The notes beneath the pieces are model-generated. The model saw nothing but the letters and a program-made list of their open reading frames with translations. It was not told where the DNA came from and did no database searches. DNA of 5,725 nt from Chitinophagales bacterium (lineage in GTDB: Bacteria > Bacteroidota > Bacteroidia > Chitinophagales > UBA2359), in NCBI GenBank assembly GCA_020629335.1, contig JAHDDN010000365.1, positions 1 through 5,725 of the forward strand, given 5' to 3'. Below, piece by piece: positions 1 through 4,707 of the stretch (position 1 is the first letter of the stretch; each line of letters opens with the position of its first letter). Both the position numbers and the translations under genes were made by a program.

Positions 1-76
1 CCGAATAGAGATATTTCTTAATAATCGGAAATATATTTTCCGTCTGTACATTAATTGTTCCTTTCTGAGTACTCAT
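1..76 (-). CDS. htpG: Molecular chaperone HtpG (Hsp90), 5' end only
   Basis: The first 25 codons of a gene running off the left edge. Reading the minus strand from the ATG at 76-74 gives a protein beginning MSTQKGTINVQTENIF and continuing through PIIKKYLYS. This is the N-terminus of bacterial Hsp90, whose usual start in Bacteroidota is M-x-x-GTI-x-V-x-TENIFPIIKK-x-LYSDHEIFLREL. The last base in the window is G, which fits the expected Asp codon. HtpG is a cytoplasmic ATP-dependent homodimeric chaperone of the GHKL ATPase fold, induced by heat and other protein stress. The full family length is about 600-630 residues, so roughly 96% of the gene lies outside this window. The ORF is open to the edge with no sign of damage. 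A sigma-54-like promoter lies about 46 bp upstream of the start, giving a predicted leader near 36 nt. Confidence 0.87.
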   Translation of the reverse strand, partial: MSTQKGTINVQTENIFPIIKKYLYS

Positions 77-121
77 AAGTTGAACTGATTTTAATTAAAT
101 ATTTATATATGTATCAGTAAT

Positions 122-139
122 AAGCAAAAGGAATGCCAG
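122..139 (-). promoter_or_regulatory. Sigma-54-like -24/-12 promoter of htpG
   Basis: On the minus strand the sequence reads CTGGCATTCCTTTTGCTT. It has the invariant GG (plus positions 136-137) and GC (124-125) separated by exactly 10 bp, inside TGGCA and TTTGCT, which closely match the RpoN consensus TGGCAC-N5-TTGCW. The predicted transcription start near 112 gives a leader of about 36 nt to the htpG ATG. No TAnnTTTG box better placed for htpG was seen. The match is read from sequence; use by RpoN is inferred. Confidence 0.6.
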
Positions 140-150
140 CCCAAAATACC

Positions 151-217
151 TGTCAAAATGGCAATTATCAACACAATTTACTGGCATAACAGTCAAAAAG
201 CACGTTTTTTTGGCAGT
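151..217. promoter_or_regulatory. Three phased TGGCA/TGTCA motifs upstream of the htpG promoter
   Basis: An imperfect palindrome TGTCAAAATGGCA lies at 151-163, a related TGGCATAACAGTCA at 182-195 and a half motif TTGGCAG near 210-216. The spacing is about 30 bp, close to three helical turns. They sit directly upstream of the sigma-54-like promoter and could be activator sites. They are nearer the promoter than typical enhancer sites (usually 80-150 bp), so the role is tentative. Confidence 0.33.
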
Positions 218-310
218 ATTTGGGCGTGCCCCTTCTTCTCCGAATAAATTTAACTGGATCACATCAATCATACTCATCACTACTCGCTCATCACTCATCG
301 CTAGATCGGG

Positions 311-436
311 TCGGGCTATCCGCTCTTATGTGGCTATGCTACTCCTATTGCGCTAAGTGCTACTTGTCTCTGCGAGCCTGCGCATCACTAAGCTCCATAA
401 GTCGCAGCATGGCCGCCACATACCGCTTCTATCCCT
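311..436 (+). repeat. REP-like interspersed element, left copy
   Basis: This runs from TCGGGCTATCCGCTC to ATCCCT. It aligns along its whole length with the reverse complement of 5421-5550, with clear similarity and small gaps. Shared blocks include CTTATGTGGCTATGCT, GCCTGCGC and GCCACATACC. Each copy has subterminal inverted arms, here TATGTGGC (327-334) and GCCACATA (415-422), so the element can fold into a long stem-loop. Its GC content is well above the flanks. It has no coding capacity. The form suggests a non-autonomous repeat mobilised in trans, as REP elements are by RAYT transposases, but no transposase is present in the window. Confidence 0.72.
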
Positions 437-497
437 CACGCTTTTTTAGTAGTGAGTACTTCGTATTGGGTATTGAGATTATTGAAAAACTCTTATA

Positions 498-520
498 GCG
501 CAAGTGTTTTCCACTTGTGC
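498..520. repeat. Small hairpin, GCGCAAGTG type
   Basis: GCGCAAGTG (498-506) pairs with CACTTGTGC (512-520) through a 5-nt loop, with one G-T wobble. No gene ends just upstream on either strand and there is no T tract, so this is more likely an interspersed repeat than a terminator. Confidence 0.55.
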
Positions 521-548
521 CTGCTGAAATTTGGCAATGATTTTCATT

Positions 549-572
549 CGTAGAGACGCGTATTCGCGTCTC
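549..572. repeat. Hairpin repeat of the GTAGAGACGCG type
   Basis: GAGACGCG (553-560) and CGCGTCTC (565-572) form a perfect 8-bp stem with a TATT loop, preceded by CGTA. To my knowledge GTAGAGACGCG hairpins are scattered in many copies between genes in some Bacteroidota and cyanobacteria. No nearby gene end makes it a likely terminator. Confidence 0.6.
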
Positions 573-599
573 CTTTAGATGATTTTTCCAATCTAAATA

Positions 600-633
600 T
601 TGAAAAAATACAAAAAGTTTACATTTGGTGAAC
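600..633 (+). promoter_or_regulatory. Predicted higBA promoter with overlapping operator-like near-palindrome
   Basis: TACATTTG at 620-627 fits the Bacteroidota -7 box TAnnTTTG exactly. TTG at 600-602 is a possible -33 element, but the 17-bp spacing is shorter than the usual 19-21. The -7 box lies within a near-palindrome, GTTTAC-ATTTG-GTGAAC (617-633, one mismatch), a plausible HigA operator. Use of this promoter would give a leader of about 150 nt before higB. That leader contains no clear terminator. Confidence 0.42.
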
Positions 634-784
634 TATCTGTGCTGTATTAACGTATAATAGGGTGTAAATACTTAGATAAAATCGGCTTGGGAACTAGAAC
701 AAGCATAAAGTAAAAGTAATTATTGATGCATTTATTATTTTTTAATGTAAAGAAAGAATATGAACAAAAACAATTTAAAACAAA

Positions 785-1078
785 ATGAGAGTTACTTCGA
801 AAAAAACCTTGAGAGAGTTTTGGGAAAAACATCCAGATTCAGAAACACCACTCGGAACGTGGTTAAAGACAGCTCAAAAAGCAGAATGGCAGAAGCCAAA
901 TGATGTTAAACTAGATTATCCAAGCGCATCCATTATAGAGGGTAATCGGATGGTGTTTGATATTAAAGGAGGGAATTACAGATTAATTGTCAAAATTGAG
1001 TATGCAAAACAATGGATATTTATTCGATTTGTAGGAACCCATGCTAACTATGATAAAGTTGATGCTAAGACAATTTAA
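785..1078 (+). CDS. higB: HigB-family mRNA interferase toxin
   Basis: This 97-aa protein matches the HigB_toxin family (RelE/ParE superfamily) over its full usual length of about 95-105 residues. Family features are the opening TLREFWEKHPDSE (residues 8-20), KAEWQKPNDVK (32-42), YPSAS (45-49), the basic core strand IKGGNYRLIVKI (60-71) and the C-terminal RFVGTHANYDKVDA (81-94) with conserved His86, Tyr89 and Asp90. Members cleave mRNA, mostly on the ribosome, and are neutralised by HigA. The ATG at 785 gives the standard family N-terminus; a good Shine-Dalgarno sequence is absent, as is common in this phylum. The toxin precedes its antitoxin, the normal order for higBA. No catalytic-region residue is obviously missing, so it is probably active. 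The 72-nt gap to higA is wider than usual and holds a hairpin. Confidence 0.93.
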   Translation: MRVTSKKTLREFWEKHPDSETPLGTWLKTAQKAEWQKPNDVKLDYPSASIIEGNRMVFDIKGGNYRLIVKIEYAKQWIFIRFVGTHANYDKVDAKTI

Positions 1079-1092
1079 AAAAAAATCCTTCA

Positions 1093-1129
1093 AGGTCTGA
1101 CTCAAAAAATAGGTCAGGCCTCTTTCTAA
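1093..1129 (+). terminator. Hairpin between higB and higA, possible attenuator
   Basis: AGGTCTGAC (1093-1101) pairs with GTCAGGCCT (1113-1121), nine pairs with one G-U and an 11-nt loop. It is preceded by an A-rich run and followed by the pyrimidine stretch CTTTCT. It resembles an intrinsic terminator with a weak U tract, so partial readthrough is likely. It lies wholly between the toxin stop and the antitoxin start. Confidence 0.58.
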
Positions 1130-1150
1130 AAAATCAAATCAAACTATATA

Positions 1151-1558
1151 ATGAAAACAAGTCTAATTAAAATACTCAAAACAGAAAAAGAGTATGACAG
1201 AGCACTTGAACGCCTAAATGATATTTTCGATGCACCAGAAAACACTCCTGAAGGTCAAGAAGCAGAATTATTAAGCCTGCTCATTTCAGAATATGAAGAT
1301 GAACACTATCAAATAGCAGAACCACATCCAATCGAAGCCATTAAAATACGAATGGATGACCTCGGATTAAAAGTAAAAGACCTTGTAGAACAAGGGGTTT
1401 TTACTAAATCAAGTGCATCTATGGTATTAAATAAAAAGCGACCACTGACTTTAGCAATGATTAGAAAATTAAGCAAAATTTTAACTTTGCCAATTGAAAC
1501 CTTGGCTCAAGAATATGATCTTGTTCAATCTTCATACGTAGAAAAGAAAGAAGGCTAA
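1151..1558 (+). CDS. higA: HigA-family antitoxin with C-terminal XRE helix-turn-helix
   Basis: This 135-aa protein has two parts. Residues 8-55 are acidic and helical (KILKTEKEYDRALERL, then DAPENTPEGQEAELLSLLISEYEDEHY), the usual toxin-facing part of the longer Bacteroidota HigA proteins. Residues 60-123 form a Cro/C1-type HTH: HPIEAIKIRMDDLGL, then KDLVEQGVFTKSSASMVLNKKRPLT with the recognition helix around 85-95, then MIRKLSKILTLPIETLAQEY. HigA binds HigB and represses the operon promoter, most likely at 617-633. The length agrees with the family (about 120-140). The ATG at 1151 is the first in frame and gives the expected N-terminus. No promoter of its own is clear in the gap, so it probably depends on readthrough of the hairpin at 1093-1121. 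A terminator follows 7 nt after the stop. Confidence 0.92.
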   Translation: MKTSLIKILKTEKEYDRALERLNDIFDAPENTPEGQEAELLSLLISEYEDEHYQIAEPHPIEAIKIRMDDLGLKVKDLVEQGVFTKSSASMVLNKKRPLTLAMIRKLSKILTLPIETLAQEYDLVQSSYVEKKEG

Positions 1559-1565
1559 AAACAAT

Positions 1566-1613
1566 AGAACCAATTGTTGTTAGACAATAACTACAATTGG
1601 TTTTCGATTTTTT
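1566..1613. terminator. Bidirectional terminator between higA and the DUF6985-like gene
   Basis: AACCAATTGT (1568-1577) and ACAATTGGTT (1593-1602) form a perfect 10-bp stem with a 15-nt loop. On the plus strand it is followed by TTTTCGATTTTTT, which would end the higBA transcript. On the minus strand it is followed by TTCTATTGTTTTTA, so it can also end the converging transcript whose last gene stops at 1634. Confidence 0.8.
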
Positions 1614-1633
1614 ATTTCAGGTACTTATATTAA

Positions 1634-2146
1634 TCAAATCAAATTAGAGAAGTGTACTTTATCACTCGACCCAAACTCTAACACCTCCAACCTATGCAAA
1701 ACAAAGCCAATCCCATGCTCTTGATCAAACTTGCTATACCCATAAAATCCACAATAAGAAATACCGTTTTTCGAATTCTCAGAAATGACCATACTATGAA
1801 TCCCGTATACCTTTTTTAATTCTTTCGGGCTCATTATTTTAGGAAAACGATCATCATAATCCAAGTCATAATCAATCACAATTTTTGGCCAATCTTCCCA
1901 TAGCTTCTCATTTAGTAAAACTGCTAATTTATCTTGATTTTCCAAGTAAAAATTCACCGCATTAATTTGGCTTAAGCTAGGTTCCTTATCTATCTCTTCC
2001 TTATTTCTAAAGAAGAGTTTTACGATCCCTCTCTTATGCAAATCTGGGCGATGTGGATAAGTGTCACTATAAAATTCCAAATATTCTTCAAATGCTTTGA
2101 TCTTTATCTCTTCCTCAAAATTTCCTTTGAATTTGTATTTTGTCAT
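1634..2146 (-). CDS. DUF6985-like protein
   Basis: A 170-aa soluble protein with no signal peptide or membrane segment. I place it near DUF6985 from two parts. One is a helix after a proline-type lead, PSLSQINAVNFYLENQDKL (residues 56-74), like the P-x-x-x-Q-x-x-A-x-x-YL-x-x-N pattern. The other is the C-terminal FDQEHGIGFVLHRLEVLEFG (140-159), like the W-D-x-EHG-x-G-V strand pair. The Trp common before DxEHG is Phe here. DUF6985 proteins have no known reaction; many sit in immunity-like or hypothetical clusters, so a binding role is more likely than catalysis. The start is set at the ATG at 2146: an in-frame ATG at 2224 would add 26 residues encoded by an inverted-repeat hairpin, which is unlikely to be coding. 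It follows the DUF1778-like gene by 145 nt and no separate promoter is clear. The family call is from memory of motif patterns. Confidence 0.72.
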   Translation of the reverse strand: MTKYKFKGNFEEEIKIKAFEEYLEFYSDTYPHRPDLHKRGIVKLFFRNKEEIDKEPSLSQINAVNFYLENQDKLAVLLNEKLWEDWPKIVIDYDLDYDDRFPKIMSPKELKKVYGIHSMVISENSKNGISYCGFYGYSKFDQEHGIGFVLHRLEVLEFGSSDKVHFSNLI

Positions 2147-2190
2147 GCTGCTTTTATTCTGCTTATTGATAGGAGAGCTTATTTGATATT

Positions 2191-2223
2191 TGCAATTCCG
2201 CAGACACTGTTTGCGGAATTGCA
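2191..2223. repeat. Perfect 12-bp inverted repeat upstream of the DUF6985-like gene
   Basis: TGCAATTCCGCA (2191-2202) and TGCGGAATTGCA (2212-2223) form a perfect 12-bp stem around a 9-nt loop. Neither side has a U tract, so it is a poor intrinsic terminator. It could be a processing site, a partial block on transcription entering the DUF6985-like gene, or a protein-binding site. The 11-bp word ATTTGATATTT abuts its left side (2181-2191) and recurs at 2245-2255 by the next hairpin. Confidence 0.62.
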
Positions 2224-2257
2224 TAGACTAAATAAAATTTTCGCATTTGATATTTCC

Positions 2258-2302
2258 AACCTTCCTTCTCGACATAAGCATTCGTCTACTATCAGGAAGG
2301 TT
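2258..2302. repeat. Inverted repeat across the stop of the DUF1778-like gene
   Basis: AACCTTCCT (2258-2266) and AGGAAGGTT (2294-2302) form a perfect 9-bp stem with a 27-nt loop. The right arm includes the last codons of the DUF1778-like gene. The loop is long for a terminator and no U tract follows. It shares the flanking word ATTTGATATTT with the hairpin at 2191-2223. Confidence 0.48.
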
Positions 2303-2486
2303 GATGGTTTTCTTTATCGTAGTACTTGATAGCAGATAAGAGTGCCTCATTAGGTGGGTTTTCATTTCCCATTAGTACATTAAAAAATACTTCTCTATCT
2401 CTTTTAGAAGCAATGATTTGATGTTCCTCTTTACTTCCGTAGATTTTAAGCCATTTTTCTTTTGTCTTATTTGTTGAATGATCCAT
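2292..2486 (-). CDS. Short DUF1778 (TacA-like) antitoxin-type protein lacking the DNA-binding half
   Basis: A 64-aa protein. Residues 21-58 (EHQIIASKRDREVFFNVLMG, then PNEALLSAIKYYDKE) resemble the C-terminal half of DUF1778 proteins, the TacA-type antitoxins that neutralise GNAT acetyltransferase toxins; that half typically carries IIAS-x-x-D-x-EVFF-x-x-L and a PN-x-x-L-x-x-A helix. The N-terminal ribbon-helix-helix present in ordinary members (about 90 aa) is missing. Residues 1-20 are a short basic-acidic lead, and an in-frame stop lies 12 nt upstream of the ATG, so no hidden extension exists. No GNAT toxin gene is adjacent. It may be a decayed antitoxin, an orphan that neutralises a toxin elsewhere, or a distinct small protein. 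It is preceded by a well-formed promoter with a perfect palindrome, which argues that it is expressed. The nuclease-like gene ends 93 nt upstream on the same strand. Confidence 0.68.
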   Translation of the reverse strand: MDHSTNKTKEKWLKIYGSKEEHQIIASKRDREVFFNVLMGNENPPNEALLSAIKYYDKENHQPS

Positions 2487-2502
2487 TTTAGATTGCTTTT
2501 AT

Positions 2503-2534
2503 CAATATTACGGCATTTTGCCGTAAAGTACAAG
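2503..2534 (-). promoter_or_regulatory. Promoter of the DUF1778-like gene with embedded palindromic operator
   Basis: On the minus strand CTTG (plus 2531-2534) and TAATATTG (2503-2510, one mismatch to TAnnTTTG) are 20 bp apart, as in Bacteroidota promoters. Between them and overlapping the -7 box is a perfect palindrome, TTACGGCA-TTT-TGCCGTAA (2508-2526). A dimeric repressor bound there would block the promoter. The expected start near 2497 gives a leader of about 10 nt. Confidence 0.62.
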
Positions 2535-2579
2535 TTTGTTTTGGTTGATTATTTAAAGGCTATTTGATTTTACTAGAGT

Positions 2580-3944
2580 TTATTTCATCAAATTTATTTT
2601 ATATTCCTCAAAAGTAATTGCCCGATTCATAACTAAAGTGTGTGGGCTAATTTGACCATATATTATATTGAATAACATTCCTTGACCAACAAACATTGGT
2701 TTTCCTTTAGTTTCAAAATCTTCAATAACCAATCCTTTATTATTATAAGAGAATATTTCTTTTTTATTCATTCCCATACTGTCGAACAAACGATTTAATT
2801 CCTTGCGAGTTGACCATCTCATTGGTAAACCAAAATCATTAGCAAACTTAATGAATTGGTCAAAATCAATTCCAATATAAATTTTTATTTTCTTCAATGC
2901 TATTTTAATAATGTTTTGATCACTCCAATATACTGGTTTTGCAAATATAGGCTCGGATAGATTAACTCCAAGTGCTAAAGCATTATAAACGGGATAGCCG
3001 CGATTAATTTTAGTTAATGTCTCTCTTCCTCTTAATCGCCAATCATTCTTATAAACTCCGACATTTACTACTCCCCCAATATTAGTGAAAGCCCAATCCT
3101 TTTCTTTTAGTTGATTTAATAAATCTGCGATTTCTTTATGGAAAGTTTCATCTGGGATAGGATTCTCAAAGATATTAACTTTTGTTTCTTCATATTTAGG
3201 ATGATCGCCCGAGTCTAATTCTATTATTTTTTTTAACCTATCTAACTTTACATCTTGTTTTTGCATGCGTAAGAGTTGTTTTGCAAATTTTTTTTCAAAA
3301 CGCTTACTAACATTTTCTTTTGTAACTTCTACCTCGTTTAATTTATAAAAATCTAATAAACGACGAGCTTCTTCATTTTTTTTACCTGTCTTAACCTCAA
3401 TAACTTCATAGCTATCAGGGTTTATTACTAATAAGTCTCCAATTTGAATATTATTAGTTAAATCGGATATTAAAGCGAACCTATTAGTATCTTGATTTAT
3501 TTCTTTAGCAGTATTTAAGATTGCCTCAAAACCATTTCCATAAAGTTGATTATTACTTTTTTCATCAGTATAAAACCTTGCAAGGATTTCTTTTTGTCCG
3601 TCAAATAATTGCCATGCAATTGTATACATAAGACTACGAATTAAGTTAGTTTTGTATTTGTTTATCTTCAGTTTAAATAAACAGTTTTTGATTGCTTCTT
3701 TGATTTTTTTGACTCTGAATTCTTTTAAAGAGTCTTCAGTTTTTTGGCGATTTACTTCAAGCTTTTTTAATTCTTCAAGTGCTAACTGTTGACCAATTTT
3801 AAATCCCTCATTACGCAGAGAATAAAATCTACTATAGTTAAAGTCTTCTGGTTTGTTATTCAAAGAAAACTCTTTTGCTGCTCCGTATCTAGCTATATGA
3901 AAGAAAATTTCTTTTAATTTTTTCTCGAATTCTATACCAAGCAT
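2580..3944 (-). CDS. Uncharacterised 454-aa protein with PD-(D/E)XK nuclease-like core
   Basis: I do not recognise the family. The middle carries the layout of a PD-(D/E)XK nuclease: helix YGNGFEAIL with Glu140, then QIGDLLVIN with Asp170, strand YEVIEVKTGK with Glu183-Val-Lys185, then a basic Gln-bearing helix KKFAKQLLRMQKQ (218-230). These are the positions expected for metal-binding acids, the catalytic lysine and the accessory helix. Residues 1-130 are basic and mostly helical, with a possible coiled coil at 52-90. Residues 280-454 form a mixed alpha/beta region (WAFTNIGGVVNVGVYKND, then WRLRGRETL) that I cannot assign; it may sense a target or bind nucleic acid. There is no signal peptide or membrane segment. 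The ATG at 3944 is the first usable start. No methyltransferase lies beside it, so a classical type II restriction system is unlikely. A solitary defence nuclease is the leading idea. The same-strand DUF1778-like gene follows after 93 nt without a clear terminator. Confidence 0.7.
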   Translation of the reverse strand: MLGIEFEKKLKEIFFHIARYGAAKEFSLNNKPEDFNYSRFYSLRNEGFKIGQQLALEELKKLEVNRQKTEDSLKEFRVKKIKEAIKNCLFKLKINKYKTNLIRSLMYTIAWQLFDGQKEILARFYTDEKSNNQLYGNGFEAILNTAKEINQDTNRFALISDLTNNIQIGDLLVINPDSYEVIEVKTGKKNEEARRLLDFYKLNEVEVTKENVSKRFEKKFAKQLLRMQKQDVKLDRLKKIIELDSGDHPKYEETKVNIFENPIPDETFHKEIADLLNQLKEKDWAFTNIGGVVNVGVYKNDWRLRGRETLTKINRGYPVYNALALGVNLSEPIFAKPVYWSDQNIIKIALKKIKIYIGIDFDQFIKFANDFGLPMRWSTRKELNRLFDSMGMNKKEIFSYNNKGLVIEDFETKGKPMFVGQGMLFNIIYGQISPHTLVMNRAITFEEYKINLMK

Positions 3945-3988
3945 TCTTGCATTTTATAGTTAGGAATAACTTTTCTATCTAACAAGTT

Positions 3989-3996
3989 CAAATATA
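3989..3996 (-). promoter_or_regulatory. Predicted -7 box for the nuclease-like gene
   Basis: TATATTTG on the minus strand is an exact TAnnTTTG match 45 bp upstream of the ATG, giving a leader near 38 nt. A good -33 TTTG at 19-21 bp was not found (TTTC lies 24 bp upstream), so the promoter may be weak or need an activator. Confidence 0.42.
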
Positions 3997-4083
3997 GTAA
4001 ATAATGTTTTATTAGTTATCGAAAATATGTAAATTCGCTTACTAAATAGTTTTTTATACTGAATTTTATTGGTTTTCTTCACT

Positions 4084-4128
4084 AGTATCTGTCCTTCTGA
4101 GCGAAGCGAAAAAATCACTTGATACAAC
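4084..4128 (+). repeat. TGAGCGAAGCGAA-type interspersed repeat
   Basis: The segment TGTCCTTCTGAGCGAAGCGA, followed by AAAAATCAC, resembles the TGTC-x-TTCTGAGCGAAGCGA-x-x-x-ATC repeat that I recall as scattered between genes in many Bacteroidota genomes. The boundaries are approximate and only one copy is in the window. Confidence 0.42.
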
Positions 4129-4167
4129 TTCCTAAAATAAAGCAATCAGTAGGCAAGCACAATTCAC

Positions 4168-4295
4168 CATCGACCATAAGCAGAGGAATACGATCAAAAC
4201 CCGAACGCTTAGCGTGAGGGCGGGGCACAATATTCTTCAGCCCCCTTCGGCTAAAGCCTCAGGCCAACAGAGTATTCCGCCAGTTTTGGTCGATG
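4168..4295. repeat. Large imperfect inverted repeat
   Basis: The arms 4168-4191 and 4272-4295 match at 19 of 24 positions. CATCGACCA pairs with TGGTCGATG at the outer ends and GGAATAC with GTATTCC at the inner ends. The 80-nt centre is GC-richer than its surroundings and contains a smaller AGCC/GGCT hairpin around CCCTTC near 4239. It looks like a stand-alone palindromic repeat unit. No coding sequence is seen. Confidence 0.55.
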
Positions 4296-4349
4296 CTTGT
4301 TTCTCGACTTGCGGAGTATCTTCTCTTTTTCTAAGAGTTCCCTTTCAAG

Positions 4350-4461
4350 CGATCCTTTCACTTCGTTCAGGAAGACAGTTTTTTCGACCTTTTTTCGGTT
4401 AATCAGTTATTCAGTTTTAACCTTAATCAGTTCCAATCGATCCTTTCACTTCGTTCAGGAA
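4350..4461 (+). repeat. Pair of identical 24-bp direct repeats
   Basis: CGATCCTTTCACTTCGTTCA followed by GGAA occurs at 4350-4373 and again, unchanged, at 4438-4461, a period of 88 bp. Within each copy CCTTTCAC, TTCGTT and CAGGAA give a partial CCT...AGG symmetry. Identity over 24 bp suggests recent duplication or repeat insertion. Confidence 0.72.
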
Positions 4462-4506
4462 AGCAGGTTTTTAGTGGATAGCGATAAGCGTGTAGCATTC
4501 CTCCTT

Positions 4507-4707
4507 TTAATCACCTTCCTCCAAAAAGAAAATCTCATTCACTGGCTTATTAAATATCGTGGAGAGTTTTAGTGCCAATATTGTTGAAGGAACGTATCGA
4601 TTTTTTTCGATGGAGTTGATCGTTTGTCTGGAGACACCAATTTTCTTCGCTAGCTGTTCTTGAGTTAAATTGAGTTCAGCTCTTTCGACTTTTAATCTAT
4701 TACGCAC
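4507..4707 (-). CDS. Small XRE-family transcriptional regulator
   Basis: A compact Cro/C1-type DNA-binding protein of 66 aa from the GTG at 4707. It reads NRLKVERAELNLTQEQLAKKIGV through residue 25, then the recognition helix SRQTINSIEKNRYVPS, then ALKLSTIFNKPVNEIFFLEEGD. It is a single HTH domain with no sensor or enzyme part. The open frame also allows a TTG start at 4731 (74 aa), but the GTG start gives the family-standard M-x-NRLKV-x-RAE beginning and cuts the overlap with the upstream membrane gene from 32 nt to 8 nt (GTGCGTAA contains both start and stop). The overlap indicates translational coupling in one operon. The likely targets are the tandem sites at 5183-5221, making it an autorepressor. 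Small XRE proteins paired with a membrane protein are common in Bacteroidota and Firmicutes, but the signal they respond to is generally unknown. Confidence 0.9.
   Translation of the reverse strand: MRNRLKVERAELNLTQEQLAKKIGVSRQTINSIEKNRYVPSTILALKLSTIFNKPVNEIFFLEEGD

Larger units (their letters stand above)
77..599. other. Gene-free region holding the htpG control region and interspersed repeats
   Basis: No convincing gene lies here. Open frames at 95-298 (minus) and 220-498 (plus) are short, cross the promoter or repeat sequences and resemble no protein. From 77 to about 217 is the htpG control region. From about 264 to 303 are degenerate repeats of an (A/C)TCATC(A/G)CT unit. A REP-like element follows at 311-436, bracketed by short inverted arms TCACTACT (277-284) and AGTAGTGA (448-455). 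Two compact hairpins lie at 498-520 and 553-572. Confidence 0.7.
3997..4506. other. Gene-free repeat-rich region
   Basis: No gene is supported here. Plus-strand open frames at 4214-4402 and 4297-4572 consist of repeat sequence and resemble no protein. The stretch holds a TGAGCGAAGCGAA-type repeat near 4084-4128, a large imperfect inverted repeat at 4168-4295, two identical 24-bp direct repeats at 4350-4373 and 4438-4461, and sequence at 4396-4417 and 4459-4499 that recurs beyond the next operon. Confidence 0.7.

Noticed and set aside
95..298. Minus-strand open frame of 67 codons
   Set aside because: It spans the htpG promoter and upstream motifs, resembles no protein and is Cys- and Phe-rich in a shadow-like way.
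220..498. Plus-strand open frame of 92 codons
   Set aside because: It lies across the left REP-like element, and its Ser/Arg/Cys-rich translation follows repeat sequence rather than protein constraint.
760..903. Plus-strand frame of 47 codons starting ATGAACAAAAAC
   Set aside because: Most of it overlaps higB in another frame. It may be translated as a leader peptide, but there is no evidence for a gene.
2147..2224. Upstream start at 2224 for the DUF6985-like gene
   Set aside because: The extra 26 residues would be encoded by a perfect 12-bp inverted repeat and are unlike the rest of the protein; 2146 gives a normal start.
2191..2302. Integron attC sites
   Set aside because: The hairpins bracket a gene end and have AAC/GTT ends in one case, but the GTTRRRY and RYYYAAC boxes are not met and no integrase is present.
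2036..2329. Plus-strand open frame opposite the DUF6985-like gene
   Set aside because: It is antisense to a better-supported gene and runs through both hairpins; no recognisable protein.
4350..4461. CRISPR array
   Set aside because: There are only two copies of a 24-bp unit, spaced by 64 bp, with no further repeats and no cas genes.
4214..4572. Plus-strand open frames at 4214-4402 and 4297-4572
   Set aside because: They consist of repeat sequence (inverted repeat and 24-bp direct repeats), and the second overlaps the end of the XRE gene.
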